Below are positions 34,229 to 44,900 of a stretch of DNA of 50,939 nt, in pieces. The translations under genes were made by a program, and so were the position numbers. The stretch spans positions 1-50,939 of the forward strand of contig JACKCR010000016.1 of the NCBI GenBank assembly GCA_020633975.1, given 5' to 3'. The notes under the pieces are model-generated. The model was not told the DNA's origin, searched no databases, and was given only the letters and a program-made list of their open reading frames with translations. Positions within the stretch are counted from its first letter, which is position 1, and the number at the start of each line of letters is the position of its first letter. Source of the stretch: Candidatus Eiseniibacteriota bacterium (GTDB lineage: Bacteria > Eisenbacteria > RBG-16-71-46 > CAIMUX01).

Positions 34229-35422
34229 TCAGATTTCGACCTGCCAGATTCCCATCGCACTGCATTCGAGGTCCTGGATTTCTTCGACGAGTTCCGGCCA
34301 GGCGAACTCCCGGGCCTTGCGGAGATTCTCGAGAGCTTCCGCGGTTTGGCCGACTTCGATCTGGGCCTGAGCTAGGGCAGTCCGGAGAACGGGATCCTCG
34401 GGCGAGTCGTTCACAGCCACCTGGAAGTGACCCGATGCACGACCAGGCTCACCCAGCGCGTAGTACGCCCAACCCAGGGAGTACCGGATGTACGTGTCCT
34501 CGGGGTTCCAGTTAGCGGCCCTGCCATAGGACTCGAGGGCGTCTACGTATTGCTCCTGCTCCCAGGCGAGATCCCCGGCAGTCACGTAGTACTTCGTGAC
34601 GGAGTAGTCGAGAGCCACGCCGAAGACCAGCGCCGCCGCGGATGCCGCGGCCAAGACGAGGGGTCGACGAAGGAAGAGCGAAGCCGCGGGACGAAGGGCT
34701 GGGGGCCTGTCAAAGACCCATCCTTCGGTTTCTGCGACTCGTGCCCTGTAGAACACAACAGCATGAACCGTGGCCAGCATTCCGACGGTGGCAATGAGTA
34801 CGACGCGGATTGCAGTCGTCATCGTCGCCCAGGAACCGGGGAACAGGAGATCGGGAAGGGCCAACAGCGGCGCGTAGATTGCTGCCCAGAGAAGTGCCGC
34901 TCTCGTCATGCGGCCGATCTGGCCGTCGGTGAGCTCCCAACTCCGGCGAAGTGCCTGCCGCGGGGGAAGTGACTCGAAGACGGCCGAGGGCAGCGCGAGT
35001 GACCATCTGGCTCCGAGCAGGAGACCAGGGACCAGGAACAGAGCCGTCGCAGCTCCCAGGACGAGGGTCAGGCCAATCCGCAACAAGGCGAGTGAAACGT
35101 ACTGCCGGAACGGAGAGGTCGGGCGTTCCATGCGGATCCCCAGGCATTGGCCGGCAAGGGCGGTCGCGCTTCGAGACACCCGAAGCATCGCGAAGAACGT
35201 GAATACTGCGCCGACGACGAGAACCGTTCGCGCGTGGTTCTCGAACACGGAGGATGCCAAGTGTGTCGCTGCGGCAAGGAATCCTGACACCACGATGAGA
35301 GAACGCAGGAGAGGGCCGTGATTCCGCCGTACCGTCTCCCAGGTCTCGGCGTGGAGATCTCTGACGGTCGTCTCTGGCGCTAGAACGGTCTGTGTGACGA
35401 CGATGAGTTCGCGCGTGTCCAT
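34229..35422 (-). CDS. Multi-span membrane protein with C-terminal TPR, 397 residues
   Basis: ATG 35422 follows GGGAGGACCCC; the longer upstream frame lacks a site. Residues about 38-280 hold six membrane segments (including RSLIVVSGFLAAATHLA, LLRIGLTLVLGAATALFLVP, AIRVVLIATVGMLATVHAVV, LVLAAASAAALVFGVALDY). The motif LPPRQALRRSWELTDGQIGR between spans resembles the glycerophosphodiester phosphodiesterase membrane domain / DUF975-type proteins, which lack the enzyme itself. Residues 280-375 are three TPRs (AWEQEQYVDALESYGRAANW, YSLGWAYYALGEPGRASGHF, GQTAEALENLRKA), likely a cytoplasmic or periplasmic scaffold. Role unknown; it may assist assembly of an envelope complex. Monocistronic as far as can be seen. 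Confidence 0.75.
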   Translation of the reverse strand: MDTRELIVVTQTVLAPETTVRDLHAETWETVRRNHGPLLRSLIVVSGFLAAATHLASSVFENHARTVLVVGAVFTFFAMLRVSRSATALAGQCLGIRMERPTSPFRQYVSLALLRIGLTLVLGAATALFLVPGLLLGARWSLALPSAVFESLPPRQALRRSWELTDGQIGRMTRAALLWAAIYAPLLALPDLLFPGSWATMTTAIRVVLIATVGMLATVHAVVFYRARVAETEGWVFDRPPALRPAASLFLRRPLVLAAASAAALVFGVALDYSVTKYYVTAGDLAWEQEQYVDALESYGRAANWNPEDTYIRYSLGWAYYALGEPGRASGHFQVAVNDSPEDPVLRTALAQAQIEVGQTAEALENLRKAREFAWPELVEEIQDLECSAMGIWQVEI

Positions 35423-35711
35423 GGGGTCCTCCCGCGTTGTTCGGCTGTAGGGCCGGTTCGGCTCGTGTCCCCGAGAAGCGACAGGTGTCTGGTCCTGTCC
35501 GGCGATACCACATCGAGCTTCGTTGGGATTCCCGACGGATCCGGGAGTTGTCGTTGGCTCGTCGAGCCAAACTCGCGAAGTTCCTGCTGGGGAAACTCGA
35601 TCCAAGCGCGGGGGCCCGCGGGAACTCGGTGGGCGCAAGTGAAGGGTGAGAAGTTCCGACAATCACACCGCTGACCGCCAGACGGCCTCAGCCGAGCACG
35701 GGAGGTAGACG

Positions 35712-36302
35712 ATGAATCATGTGCTGATCGAGGTCCAGCCCGCCGCTGTCGTTCCAGAGTCCCGCGAGGAGACGGCGAAGAGTCGGTTCCCAGTGGGAAT
35801 CGGAGTCCTGTCTGCACTCCTCATCCTCGGTGGCAGCTGGATGCTCCTAGGGTGCATTCCGCTCCTTCGCGATTCGAGTCGGATGGACTTCGTGGGCGAA
35901 ATGCTCGGCGCTTGGCCGGCCCTTGTCCTTGGGCTCGTTGTGCTCCAGGCGGTCCTCGCGATCAGCTCGGGAATCGGGCTCGCACTGCGCGCGAAGTGGG
36001 GTTGGTGGATCGCTGCATTCTTCTACACGTTTGGGATCGCGTCGAATGCCATCTCACCACTCGGGCTTTGGATGCGGGCGCAGACTCTTGGACTCTCGGG
36101 CTCCGATCTGGCCACTCCTCTCGTCAAGGCCGGAGTCGCTGTGGTCATACAGTCCTTGATTCTGGTCTACTTGATGCGCAAGCGGTCGGTGTTCGGTGTG
36201 GGGTACTTCTCCGCAATGAAGTCGGTGGGGCTTCTCTTCGCGATCGCCATCCAGGTCCTCTTCTGGATTGGGATCGTGAACGAGACGTTTCCTTGGAGGT
36301 AG
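35712..36302 (+). CDS. Four-span integral membrane protein, 196 residues
   Basis: ATG 35712 follows GGGAGGT five bases upstream. A cytoplasmic N-terminus of about 25 residues precedes four hydrophobic spans: VGIGVLSALLILGGSWMLLG, WPALVLGLVVLQAVLAISSG, a third around WWIAAFFYTFGIASNAI, and two late ones (LVKAGVAVVIQSLILVYLM and VGLLFAIAIQVLFWIGIV), so four or five. Residues YLMRKRSVFG form the positive loop. It has the look of small DUF-type membrane proteins, with no catalytic or transport motif. It is divergent from the TPR membrane protein at 34229 across a 290-base gap. Confidence 0.7.
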   Translation: MNHVLIEVQPAAVVPESREETAKSRFPVGIGVLSALLILGGSWMLLGCIPLLRDSSRMDFVGEMLGAWPALVLGLVVLQAVLAISSGIGLALRAKWGWWIAAFFYTFGIASNAISPLGLWMRAQTLGLSGSDLATPLVKAGVAVVIQSLILVYLMRKRSVFGVGYFSAMKSVGLLFAIAIQVLFWIGIVNETFPWR

Positions 36303-36898
36303 TCGGGTGGGATCCGTCCTTGTGGAACGTAGAGACGGACAGAGAATGGAGCTCACCGACCTGACTACCGTGTACCTCGGTCTCGGGATCCTCACGGACG
36401 ATTGCGCCTGTCGGTTCCGCCCTCGGGCTCGTTCGATGGAGTCTACGCCTCCATGGGCTATTCTCACTCCTCGAAGGGCTACCTGTCTCTTCAAGCCCTG
36501 TCATTCCTACTCATGGCTCAGACGAAAGTGAGGCCTCCGGGGCGAAGTCGACCGGATCACGGGCCAGCTCGAGACGAACCGAACGGCGTGTTCCCGAGCA
36601 GCTTGTGATCGGTTGGACCAGCACGATCTTTTCGAGAGGCTGGGACTCCCTGACCCTCGGCATGGTGGTCGGCGCGATCGCGGCCAGACTCCGACGGCAG
36701 CTCTATGCCGTGCCTGTAGTCTCACTCGTGGGCGGCGTGATCGGCGCCTGGCTCCTGTCCCGACTCAGGTGCGCCAGGGGAAGCAGGTGATGAGTTGCGC
36801 CCCGACCCGAGCGTGACGTAGTTTGTCCGAGGACGATACCGCGTGGTCCTAGACCTAGATAGGTAGCCAACCAACCATGACGTCGATCGGAGATCGCG
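36303..36898. other. Intergenic region with one weak small frame
   Basis: A GTG-started frame at 36605-36790 would encode 61 residues with hydrophobic segments (LTLGMVVGAIAARLRRQLYA, VVSLVGGVIGAWLLS) but has no ribosome binding site, so I do not call it. No hairpin with T-run, repeat or RNA motif was recognised in these 596 bases. Confidence 0.4.
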
Positions 36899-38329
36899 AT
36901 GCTGCGCTTGTTCGTACTCTCTTTCTTGGCGGTGGCCCCGGTCAGGGTTCTCGGACAATGCACACTTCTTGTGAGCCCAGATGGACCAGACACGATTCAA
37001 GACGCGGTCGACGCTGCCGTGGACGGCGATATCATCTGTTTGGAGGATGGCACCTTCACCGGCGTTGGCAACCGCGACATCGACTTCCGCGGGAAAGCCA
37101 TCACGATTCGGTCTCAGAGTGGCGACCCGGAGGCCTGCGTCATAGACGCCGCGGGGGAGGCGGGCAGTCCTCATCGTGCCTTCCAGTTCAGCAACGGAGA
37201 AGGGCCTGGTTCGGTTCTGGAGGATGTGACGCTGACTGGCGGGTACTCGGAGGGATCTCGGTGGGGCGGCTATGGGGGGGGCCATTCTGTGCATCACCTC
37301 CTCGCCAACTCTTCGCAACCTCAGGTTGGTGTCCAATCGGGCGGACCCTGACGATGGCGGCGGCGGTGGAATCGCGTGTACGAAGGGGGCATCACCCAAC
37401 ATCGTTGACGTGACGTTCTTCCAGAACCGGGCAGGCTCCGGAGGCGGCCTCTTCTGCGTCTTCGGTTCCTCTCCGGTCATGACTCGCGCGAACTTCATAG
37501 AGAACACTGCCCGAACTGGCGGCGGTGTGTATGTCGAGGATGACTGCGCGCCGACCTTCAGCGACTGTTCATTCGACCGCAACCTGGGTGATCTCGCTGG
37601 TGGTGGAGTCCTGAACGGTGGTGTGACGCGATTCGATCGGTGCACGTTCTGTGGCAACCGTGCGGCGCAGGGCGCATGTCTTTGGCTTGGCTACTTCAGT
37701 AACACCCGGACCTCGAACTCGATCCTGGCGTTCGGCCAGAGGGACAGGCCGTCTCCTGCGTCGGAAGCGATCTCCTGGAAGTTGGGTTGAAGTGCTGTGA
37801 TGTCTATGGCAATGAGGGTGGAGACTGGACTGATTGCATCGCGGGACAGGAAGGTACCGGCGGGAACATCTCCGCGGATCCCCTCTTCTGCGACAGGGAG
37901 GCCGGCAACGTCGACCTCGACTGGGACTCCCCATGTCTGCCGCGGGACTGGGCCAGCGTGGAACATCCTTGCGGGCGGATGGGCGCCCGGTTGGGCGGTT
38001 GTGGGCAGGAGTCCGGGCGGGGGGCCCTGCCGTCGGCAAGCGATCGGCTACCATCAAGGGACCGGTCTGCCCTTGCTGCCCTCTGGCAGGATCCCGCGAC
38101 GCGCCTGGTGGCGTTCGACATCGAGATGTCATTCGCGGATCAGTTGGAGGTTCGTGTGATCGATGTCGGTGGAAGAGTCGTCAGCATACCAGCCAAACAG
38201 CACCTCCCGGCCGGCGAACACTCAGTCCGCTGGGATCCGCGGCAGGGAGGAACTCCGAGCGGAGTCTACTACGTTCGTGTGTTGGGAGGTGGTGTCAACG
38301 AGTCGGGCCGAGTCGTTGTGACGAAGTAG
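36899..38329 (+). pseudogene. Frameshifted beta-helix surface protein with FlgD-like C-terminal module
   Basis: ATG 36899 follows GGAG six bases away. Three adjacent frames encode consecutive parts of one protein: a signal peptide and first beta-helix coils (QCTLLVSPDGPDTIQDAVDA, IDFRGKAITIRSQSGDP); then GGAILCITSSPTLRNLRLVS through LFCVFGSSPVMTRANF; then KCCDVYGNEGGDW, GNISADPLFCD and a C-terminal FlgD-like sorting module (LEVRVIDVGGRVVS, SGVYYVRVLGGG). The first shift falls in a run of eight G at about 37274. The second lies near 37733-37745, where the third frame reads EGQAVSCVGSD. The two shifts compensate, restoring the original frame. The right-handed parallel beta-helix with PLFCD-type motif is usual in FCB surface proteins. 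Either a real pseudogene, sequencing errors, or phase variation. Confidence 0.75.
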
Positions 38330-38344
38330 GCCCAATCAGACCAC

Positions 38345-41300
38345 GTGTCCGTCAGAGGGGACCCACTCCTGGTGGCGGTAGATGCGCTCCACCGTGCCTC
38401 AACAGAAGGGCCGAAGCAACTGCGAACCGACGACCCCGAACGCGAACGAAGGTCCGACGAGATCCTCCGGTTCCTTGTGGATGTCGACCCCAGCGCCAGG
38501 CGAGACGCTCTCGAACGCGTGTGCGAAGGGAACAAGGCACTTCTCACGGAAGTGAGTCGGAGCCTCGATCGGCTGGAAGCGCTGACTCAAACGTCTTTCG
38601 AAGGCGAGGGTGGCGAACCGTCCAAAGACAGTGACTTGACCTTCGGGCCGGGAGCCATGGTCGCCGGCCGATATCGTGTGGAGCGTCTTCTCGGACTCGG
38701 TGGCATGGGTGAGGTCTTCGAGGTCTTTGACCTCGACCTCTCGATCCGCGTTGCGCTCAAGACCATCCGGCTACGCTTGGGACGGCGTCAGCAGCAGATT
38801 GCGGAACTCAAGCGTGAAGCTCTTCTTGCACGCTCCGTCACCAACCGGCACGTTTGCCGGATCTACGATGTCGGGAGGTCTGGGGACGAAGAGTCCTCTA
38901 CCTGGTTCCTTACGATGGAGCTCCTGGCCGGCGCGACGCTCCTCCACACGCTGAGAGACCGGGGGAGGTTGTCGGTTCCGGAAGCACTCCCGATCGTGAG
39001 CGGGATGGCCGAGGGGTTGGAAGCCGCTCACCGTGCGGGCATCGTCCATCTCGACTTCAAGAGCAACAACGTGATGCTGGTTCCGGACTCCCTGGGACAG
39101 CGCGTGGTCGTGACCGACTTCGGCATCGCCCATGCCGTCACTGCGGAGCGCGCCCCGCGATCCTCGCAGACCCGGGGAACGGCCACTCTGCCCCCGATCG
39201 CAGGTACACCGGCATACATGGCTCCAGAGCAGGCGCTCGGTCGCGCTGTCGGACCGCAGGCCGACATCTACTCGTTGGGTGTGGTGATGTATGAAATGAT
39301 GACAGGGCAACTTCCCTTTCGCGGAGGGTCGCCACTGGATCTCGCGTTGCGGAGGGTCAGCGAGGTACCCGCTCCGGTGCTCTCTCTCGCTCCCGAGGTC
39401 GGTCGTCTCTGGAGCGACGTCATCTCCAAGTGTCTCGAGCGTGACCTTCGCGATCGATTCTCCCGACCAGGCGAGGTCCTCGACGCCCTTCTGGGGAGGA
39501 GTTCCATAGTACTGAGCTCCGCTTCGGCCGATCGGTCAGACGAGGACTACCGTGGCCGAACCACGCCGTCGACCTCGGCTGCCCTCGATTCGAGAGAGAA
39601 GCACAATCTCCCCACCCAGATCACGGCCTTCGTCGGGCGGTCGTCGAGCCGACAAGAGGTCGCAGCACTCGTGGGAAGTCACCACCTCGTCACTCTCACC
39701 GGATTCGGGGGCGTTGGAAAGACCCGTCTCGCGATAGAGGCAGCCCGCGACGCGCTTCCACGCTGCCCAGATGGCGTCTGGCTCGTGGAGCTTGCACCCA
39801 TTTCGCAGTCGGATCTCGTGGCGCAGACGATCGCGACCACGCTCGGCCTCAAGGAGCGCCCGGACAGAACGTGGCTCGACGCCCTGAGCCGCCACCTCCA
39901 AACTCGAACCTGTCTCCTCGTGCTGGACGGTTGCGACCGCGTGCTAGGAACGTGTGCCTCACTTGCGAGTGCGCTCCTTCGCTCCTGCCCGGGGCTTCGG
40001 GTCCTGACTACGAGCCGTGAAGCACTGGGCATACCGGGAGAGACCGTCTTCCCCCTGTCCACGATGGGGGTCCCCCCAGACGCCGGTCTGACCATCGACG
40101 AACTCCGCGCATTCGAGTCGGCAGAACTCCTTATCGACCGAGCCTCCGTCGCCCATCCGGGGTTCCGAGTTACCGACGACAACATCGGTTCGATCGTGGA
40201 GATCTGCCGACAGCTCGAGGGGATTCCGCTAGCGATCGAGCTCGCCGCTGTGCGCGTCCGTTCGATGACGCTTGGGCAGATCGCGGAGCGCTTGGACCAG
40301 AGATTCCGCGTCCTCGGTGGTCGGAGCAGGGGGACCCTTCCCCATCATCAGACCCTCCGGGCCTTGATCGACTGGAGCCACGACCTTCTAGATCCTGACG
40401 AGCAGACGATACTCAGGCACCTCGCGGTCTTCTCCGGCGGCTTCTCACTGCAGGCTGCTGAAACCGTTTGTAAGGAGTCCGCGGGCCTGGACGAGTGGGA
40501 TGTACTGGATCTGCTCTCGCGTTTGCACGACAAGTCCCTGGTGGAAGTGGAAGCATCCCACCGGGGTGGGGGAACTCTCCGCTACTCTACTCTCGAAACG
40601 GTTCGCCAATACGCGGAGGACCACTTGCAGGCGCACGGAGAACACGAGCTGGCCCGAGCGGCTCATCGTCGGTACTTCGTGGCCCTGGCCGAAGACGCGC
40701 GACGTCACTTGCGCGGTGTGGACCAGTCCCGCTGGTTCGCACTCCTCGACGCCGAACTAGACAACTTCAGAGCAGCCCTCGAATCCTGTCGTGCCACGGA
40801 AGACGAGTACGACACCGGCCTTCAGCTCACTAGTGCCCTCGAGATCTTCTGGCATCTTCGGGGGTACTGGACGGAGGGTCGAGAGAGCTGTGAACGTTTC
40901 CTCTCGTTGACGGAAGGAGGGTCGACGACCTACCGGGCGAGAGCTCTCAAAACGGCGAGCCTCCTGGCGACCGAACACGGTGACTACGACCGAGCGAGAG
41001 CCTATCTCACCGAGAGTCTCTCCATAAACGAACCGTCCGGGAATGAACTCGCGGTCGCATGGTCGCTCGTCGGGTTCGGTGACATCTCACTGCGTCTGCG
41101 GCAGCTCGACGATGCCACCGCTCAGTTCGAGCGAGCTCTGAGCGTCTTCCGAGCCTGTGACGATCCGGCCGGCCTTGCCATCACCCTTCAGAACCTCGGG
41201 ATCGTTTCTGGACGGAAGGGAGATCGAGAGACGTCACGGCGACGGTATGAGGAGAGCCTGGGATTCCATGAGAGGTCCGGAAACCAACTCGGCCGGGCCA

Positions 41301-41923
41301 ACGTGCTGAACAACCTCGGGAGCTTTGCTCGGGAGGAAGGGGACCTGGATGCCGCCGCTCGGCTCTACTCCGAGAGCCTCGTGCTCCAGCGGCAGCTCGG
41401 CAACCGGTTCGGTATCGCCGTCAGCCTCAACAACCTCGGAGTGGTGTCGGTGCAGCGTGGACTATCGGCCGCGGCCCGGCGGTACTACGAAGAAGCCCTC
41501 GGGGTGTTTCGTGAACTCGGACACAAGGCGGCCGTGGCCCAAGTGCTCCACAACCTCGGAGACCTGGCACGGGAAGGGGAGGATCCCACTGCCGCAAGGA
41601 AGCTCTACGTGGACGCGATCTCGTTGATGAGGGAACTCGGGGACGAGACAGGCCCCCTCTCTACTCTCCTCGGCCTGGCCCGCATTGCGACGGACATCGG
41701 AGAGTGGCGCCAGGCGTGCTATCTCCTTGGCACGGCGACCTCATTGGGCGAGCGAAGGGGAATCGAGTTCTCGTCTGACGATCGTGCTCTTGCGGGGGCT
41801 GTGGAGGTATCGATCGTAGCGGCACTCGGGAGCGAAACGGTCGCCTCTCTCCGTGCCGAGGTCGCGGTCCTCGGCCTGGACGATGCCATCCGGGTCGGCC
41901 TCGGGTCCGACCGGGAGAGGTGA
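38345..41923 (+). CDS. Ser/Thr kinase plus NB-ARC/STAND ATPase plus TPR regulator, 1192 residues
   Basis: The frame starts at GTG 38345, 15 bases after the previous stop and without a clear ribosome binding site; GTG 38372 (AGAGGGGA about 10 bases upstream) is an alternative. Domains: N-terminal helical segment; Hanks-type kinase (108-385) with GLGGMGEVF, Lys139, HLDFKSNN (235-242), TDFG (257-260), YMAPEQALG and DIYSLGVVMYE; NB-ARC/STAND ATPase (about 425-800) with GFGGVGKT (453-460), CLLVLDGCD and LTTSREALG; and at least six TPRs (about 880-1140; NNLGVVSVQRGLSAAARRYY type). The kinase is non-RD: HRD is HLD, but the catalytic Asp and Lys/Asn remain. AfsR-like STAND kinases integrate signals to control genes; the ligand is unknown. 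It converges on the FG-GAP gene, with stops 14 bases apart. Confidence 0.92.
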   Translation: MSVRGDPLLVAVDALHRASTEGPKQLRTDDPERERRSDEILRFLVDVDPSARRDALERVCEGNKALLTEVSRSLDRLEALTQTSFEGEGGEPSKDSDLTFGPGAMVAGRYRVERLLGLGGMGEVFEVFDLDLSIRVALKTIRLRLGRRQQQIAELKREALLARSVTNRHVCRIYDVGRSGDEESSTWFLTMELLAGATLLHTLRDRGRLSVPEALPIVSGMAEGLEAAHRAGIVHLDFKSNNVMLVPDSLGQRVVVTDFGIAHAVTAERAPRSSQTRGTATLPPIAGTPAYMAPEQALGRAVGPQADIYSLGVVMYEMMTGQLPFRGGSPLDLALRRVSEVPAPVLSLAPEVGRLWSDVISKCLERDLRDRFSRPGEVLDALLGRSSIVLSSASADRSDEDYRGRTTPSTSAALDSREKHNLPTQITAFVGRSSSRQEVAALVGSHHLVTLTGFGGVGKTRLAIEAARDALPRCPDGVWLVELAPISQSDLVAQTIATTLGLKERPDRTWLDALSRHLQTRTCLLVLDGCDRVLGTCASLASALLRSCPGLRVLTTSREALGIPGETVFPLSTMGVPPDAGLTIDELRAFESAELLIDRASVAHPGFRVTDDNIGSIVEICRQLEGIPLAIELAAVRVRSMTLGQIAERLDQRFRVLGGRSRGTLPHHQTLRALIDWSHDLLDPDEQTILRHLAVFSGGFSLQAAETVCKESAGLDEWDVLDLLSRLHDKSLVEVEASHRGGGTLRYSTLETVRQYAEDHLQAHGEHELARAAHRRYFVALAEDARRHLRGVDQSRWFALLDAELDNFRAALESCRATEDEYDTGLQLTSALEIFWHLRGYWTEGRESCERFLSLTEGGSTTYRARALKTASLLATEHGDYDRARAYLTESLSINEPSGNELAVAWSLVGFGDISLRLRQLDDATAQFERALSVFRACDDPAGLAITLQNLGIVSGRKGDRETSRRRYEESLGFHERSGNQLGRANVLNNLGSFAREEGDLDAAARLYSESLVLQRQLGNRFGIAVSLNNLGVVSVQRGLSAAARRYYEEALGVFRELGHKAAVAQVLHNLGDLAREGEDPTAARKLYVDAISLMRELGDETGPLSTLLGLARIATDIGEWRQACYLLGTATSLGERRGIEFSSDDRALAGAVEVSIVAALGSETVASLRAEVAVLGLDDAIRVGLGSDRER

Positions 41924-41937
41924 GTCCTCCGGCGGTA

Positions 41938-44900
41938 TCACCGCAGCAACACCATCGTCCTCGTCTGCTCGAACGAACGCGACCAAAGCGAACAGAAGTA
42001 GACTCCCGCGCCCACCGACCGACCGACTTCGTCGGTTCCGTCCCAGTCGACTTCGAAGCGACCGGGTTCGTGGACTCCCGCTTCCACCAGGCTTCGCACG
42101 AGTCGACCCGAAACCGAATAGATCCGGATCGAGACCGGTGCTGATCTGGGAATGTCGTATCGAATGGTCGTTGTGGGCGAGAACGGATTCGGGTGGTTCT
42201 GCCCAAGTGCGAACCGGAGCGGAAGAGACGTCGGTTCGGCCCCACTGGAGTTCGGATCCACGCTCAGGACGACGCCGACCGGATCGTAGTTCAGGATCAC
42301 GGGATCTCCCGTCGCCGCGGCGAACTCACCCAACCGGACCGACGAGGTGACCACCCGGAAGGAATCGCCAGGAGCCGGGAAGAATCCGGCTTCGAAGTTG
42401 ACCACGAGCGTGCCGTCCAGATTGGCGTCCCCCGACACATCCAGAGCTCCGTAGGTCCCGGGATCGATCCCTTCGAGTCCGATTTCGAGGAGACCAGATG
42501 CGCTCTGCACGTAGTTTCCGAGGATTTCCAGGGTTGCTGGGCCGCCATCTCCACCTGGGTGGCACGCGCCGCCGTTGATGAGATCCCCTTGGACCAGCCC
42601 GTTCCCCGATAGGCGGGCGTTAGGTCCGAGTGAGATCGATCCTGGCAGGCCACCCATGCCGGCGACGAGAGCGCTTCCATTCTCAACCTGGATAGTCGAA
42701 GTCCCGGAGAATCCGGTATCCAGAGCTTCCACCTCGAGTTTGGCTCCCCCGGTCAGTGCAAGCTGGGCGTTGGTGCTACCGCCTGCCCCCAGCACCGTGT
42801 TCCCCATGAGAGCGCCTGCCGCTCCGTTCGCGAGCTCGAGGAGGCTGACACCAGGTCCCGTCCCGATGGTGAGCGGCGCTCGCACGACCAAGCTGTCGCC
42901 CGCTCCCGTGAGCCGAACAGTCCCGCTGGACCAGTCGATGTCCGCCCCCGCTTCGACGGTCACGCGGTCCGCGATCAGGGTCGACGCTGCTCCGGTCAGG
43001 TCCATGCGGGCTTCGGGGTCGATCCGGAGCTCCCGCAATGTGAGGGTGCCCCCTTCGATCTGGAGCCAGCCAGAGTCAGCCCCGCGCTCGGCAGCTCTGT
43101 CGGAGTCCCCGTCATCGGGGCGGAACATCCCTCCTCCCCGAACCCAGACTTCGTCTGCGACAGCACCCGCCTGGTCGATCCGGACGAGGTCGTTAAGGAG
43201 TACGTCGCTGCTCTCGTCGGGTACCAAAGGTGGGTTCCAGTTCTCCGCGGCAAACCACGAACTACCCGGGCCGACGAACTCACGATAGTTGACCTCTTCG
43301 ACGAGGATCCTCTGGCCCTCTGACCCCGTCTCCTGCCGAAGTTCCAGTCCGAACGCTTCGATGACCGCAAAGGAGTCGGTGACCGAAGGCGAGGCCAGGA
43401 CAAGAAAGGTGTCGCCAACGGAGGGGACGAACCCGTTCCCGAGCAGGATCCGGAGTCTTCCGGAGAGCTCGGCGTTGCCGGCGATGTCGATCTGGTCGTA
43501 TTCGCTTCCGGGAGATCTTCCCTCCCACTCACATTCATAATCTCCGTTCGGTGACTGGGCGAAGCTTCCACTGATCTCGATTGTCCCGGGAGATGCACCC
43601 GGGCGAAGGGCGCCACCTGACTGTGCGAAGCTCGGCGTGTCGACGACACCGTTGCCGGAGACCGTGCCGGCGTTCAGAAGGACGGAGGTGGCCTCGAGAC
43701 GAGTCGTGGGCGCTTCCAGCGTCGTCGCCCCTTCTGGGTCCTGGGTGTACGAGCCAGTGATGGTCCAGGTAGCGGACGGTCCCATGACGATCTCACCCGT
43801 GTTCTTGAAGTTCTCGCCGCTCTCGAGCGCCACTCCGTTTGCGACGAACCTTCCCGTGTTCTCCCGGAAGTTCGAGAACGCGGGAGAGTCACTCTCGTCG
43901 ACGATCGTGCCGGACGGGCCTTCGAGTGTAACGTCGGCCGCGTTCGTTTCGATGTCCGCGCCGTTGAATCGCAGGATGCCCGCGACGATGAACGTTCCGG
44001 CCAGCAAGATGTTGCCCGAGTAGCTTCCGAATCCGGCAGTCAAGTCCAGGGTCCCGGTCTGAACCTCGACCGTTCCCACGGTGACGAGGTCTGCCTCGAT
44101 CGTCGTCGTACCGGTTCCGGGGAGAGACTTGCGGAGTGTCCCGCTGTTCTTGAAGAGCGCTGGCGCCCCCGCCACGTGCTCCAATATCGCGTCGTTCTGG
44201 ATGTCGAACGCAGCACCCAGTGCGTTCTCCAGCGTGGTCCCAGGTGTAGCCCCCACAGGTCCCTCGCCGTGGCGAATGGCGCCCGTTCCAGACCACGTGG
44301 CGGAGCTGGTGTTCCGCAGCACACGCCCAGACCGGAGCTCCTTGTCGTCGCTGCCCGAGATTTCGATGCCGCCGTTTGCGACCGTCTTCCCTTCGCCGGT
44401 CATCACTCCGCCGGTCCAGGTGAGAAGGCCATCGAGGACGATATCACCGCCACCGGAGATGGTGGCGCCTGACTCGAGGGTGAGTTCGTCGTGGAGGAAC
44501 CCGCTGCCAACGAAAGTGATCTCACCTCCGCTGATCCGTAGCGGCTCGTTGCTCTCCAGGGTGTTCACGGCGATCGTGCCAGCCGTGTACGCGACCTCGG
44601 TGGTATTGGTTACGTCTGGTATGACGACATCGTCGCCGCTCACGGGTACCCGCGCCAGATCCCAGTTCGAGGCCATCCCCCAGGAAGTACTATCACCGTC
44701 GCCCGTCCAGGTGATCGTGTCTGGGTCGGGGAGTTCGAAATGGTACGTCTTGCCTTCCTCTGATTCCGGACCGGTGAATCCGGCGGAGCCTACGACGACT
44801 CCAGTATCCGCAAACGGTGAGAATCTCCCCGAACCACTCACTGCAGTTCCGAACGCCGCATCGACATGCTCTCCATCGGCGGTTGTTGCCGCCGTGGCGG

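Noticed and set aside
36605-36790. A 61-residue hydrophobic frame
   Set aside because: GTG start with no ribosome binding site and no neighbours in the same phase; kept only as a note in the gap entry.
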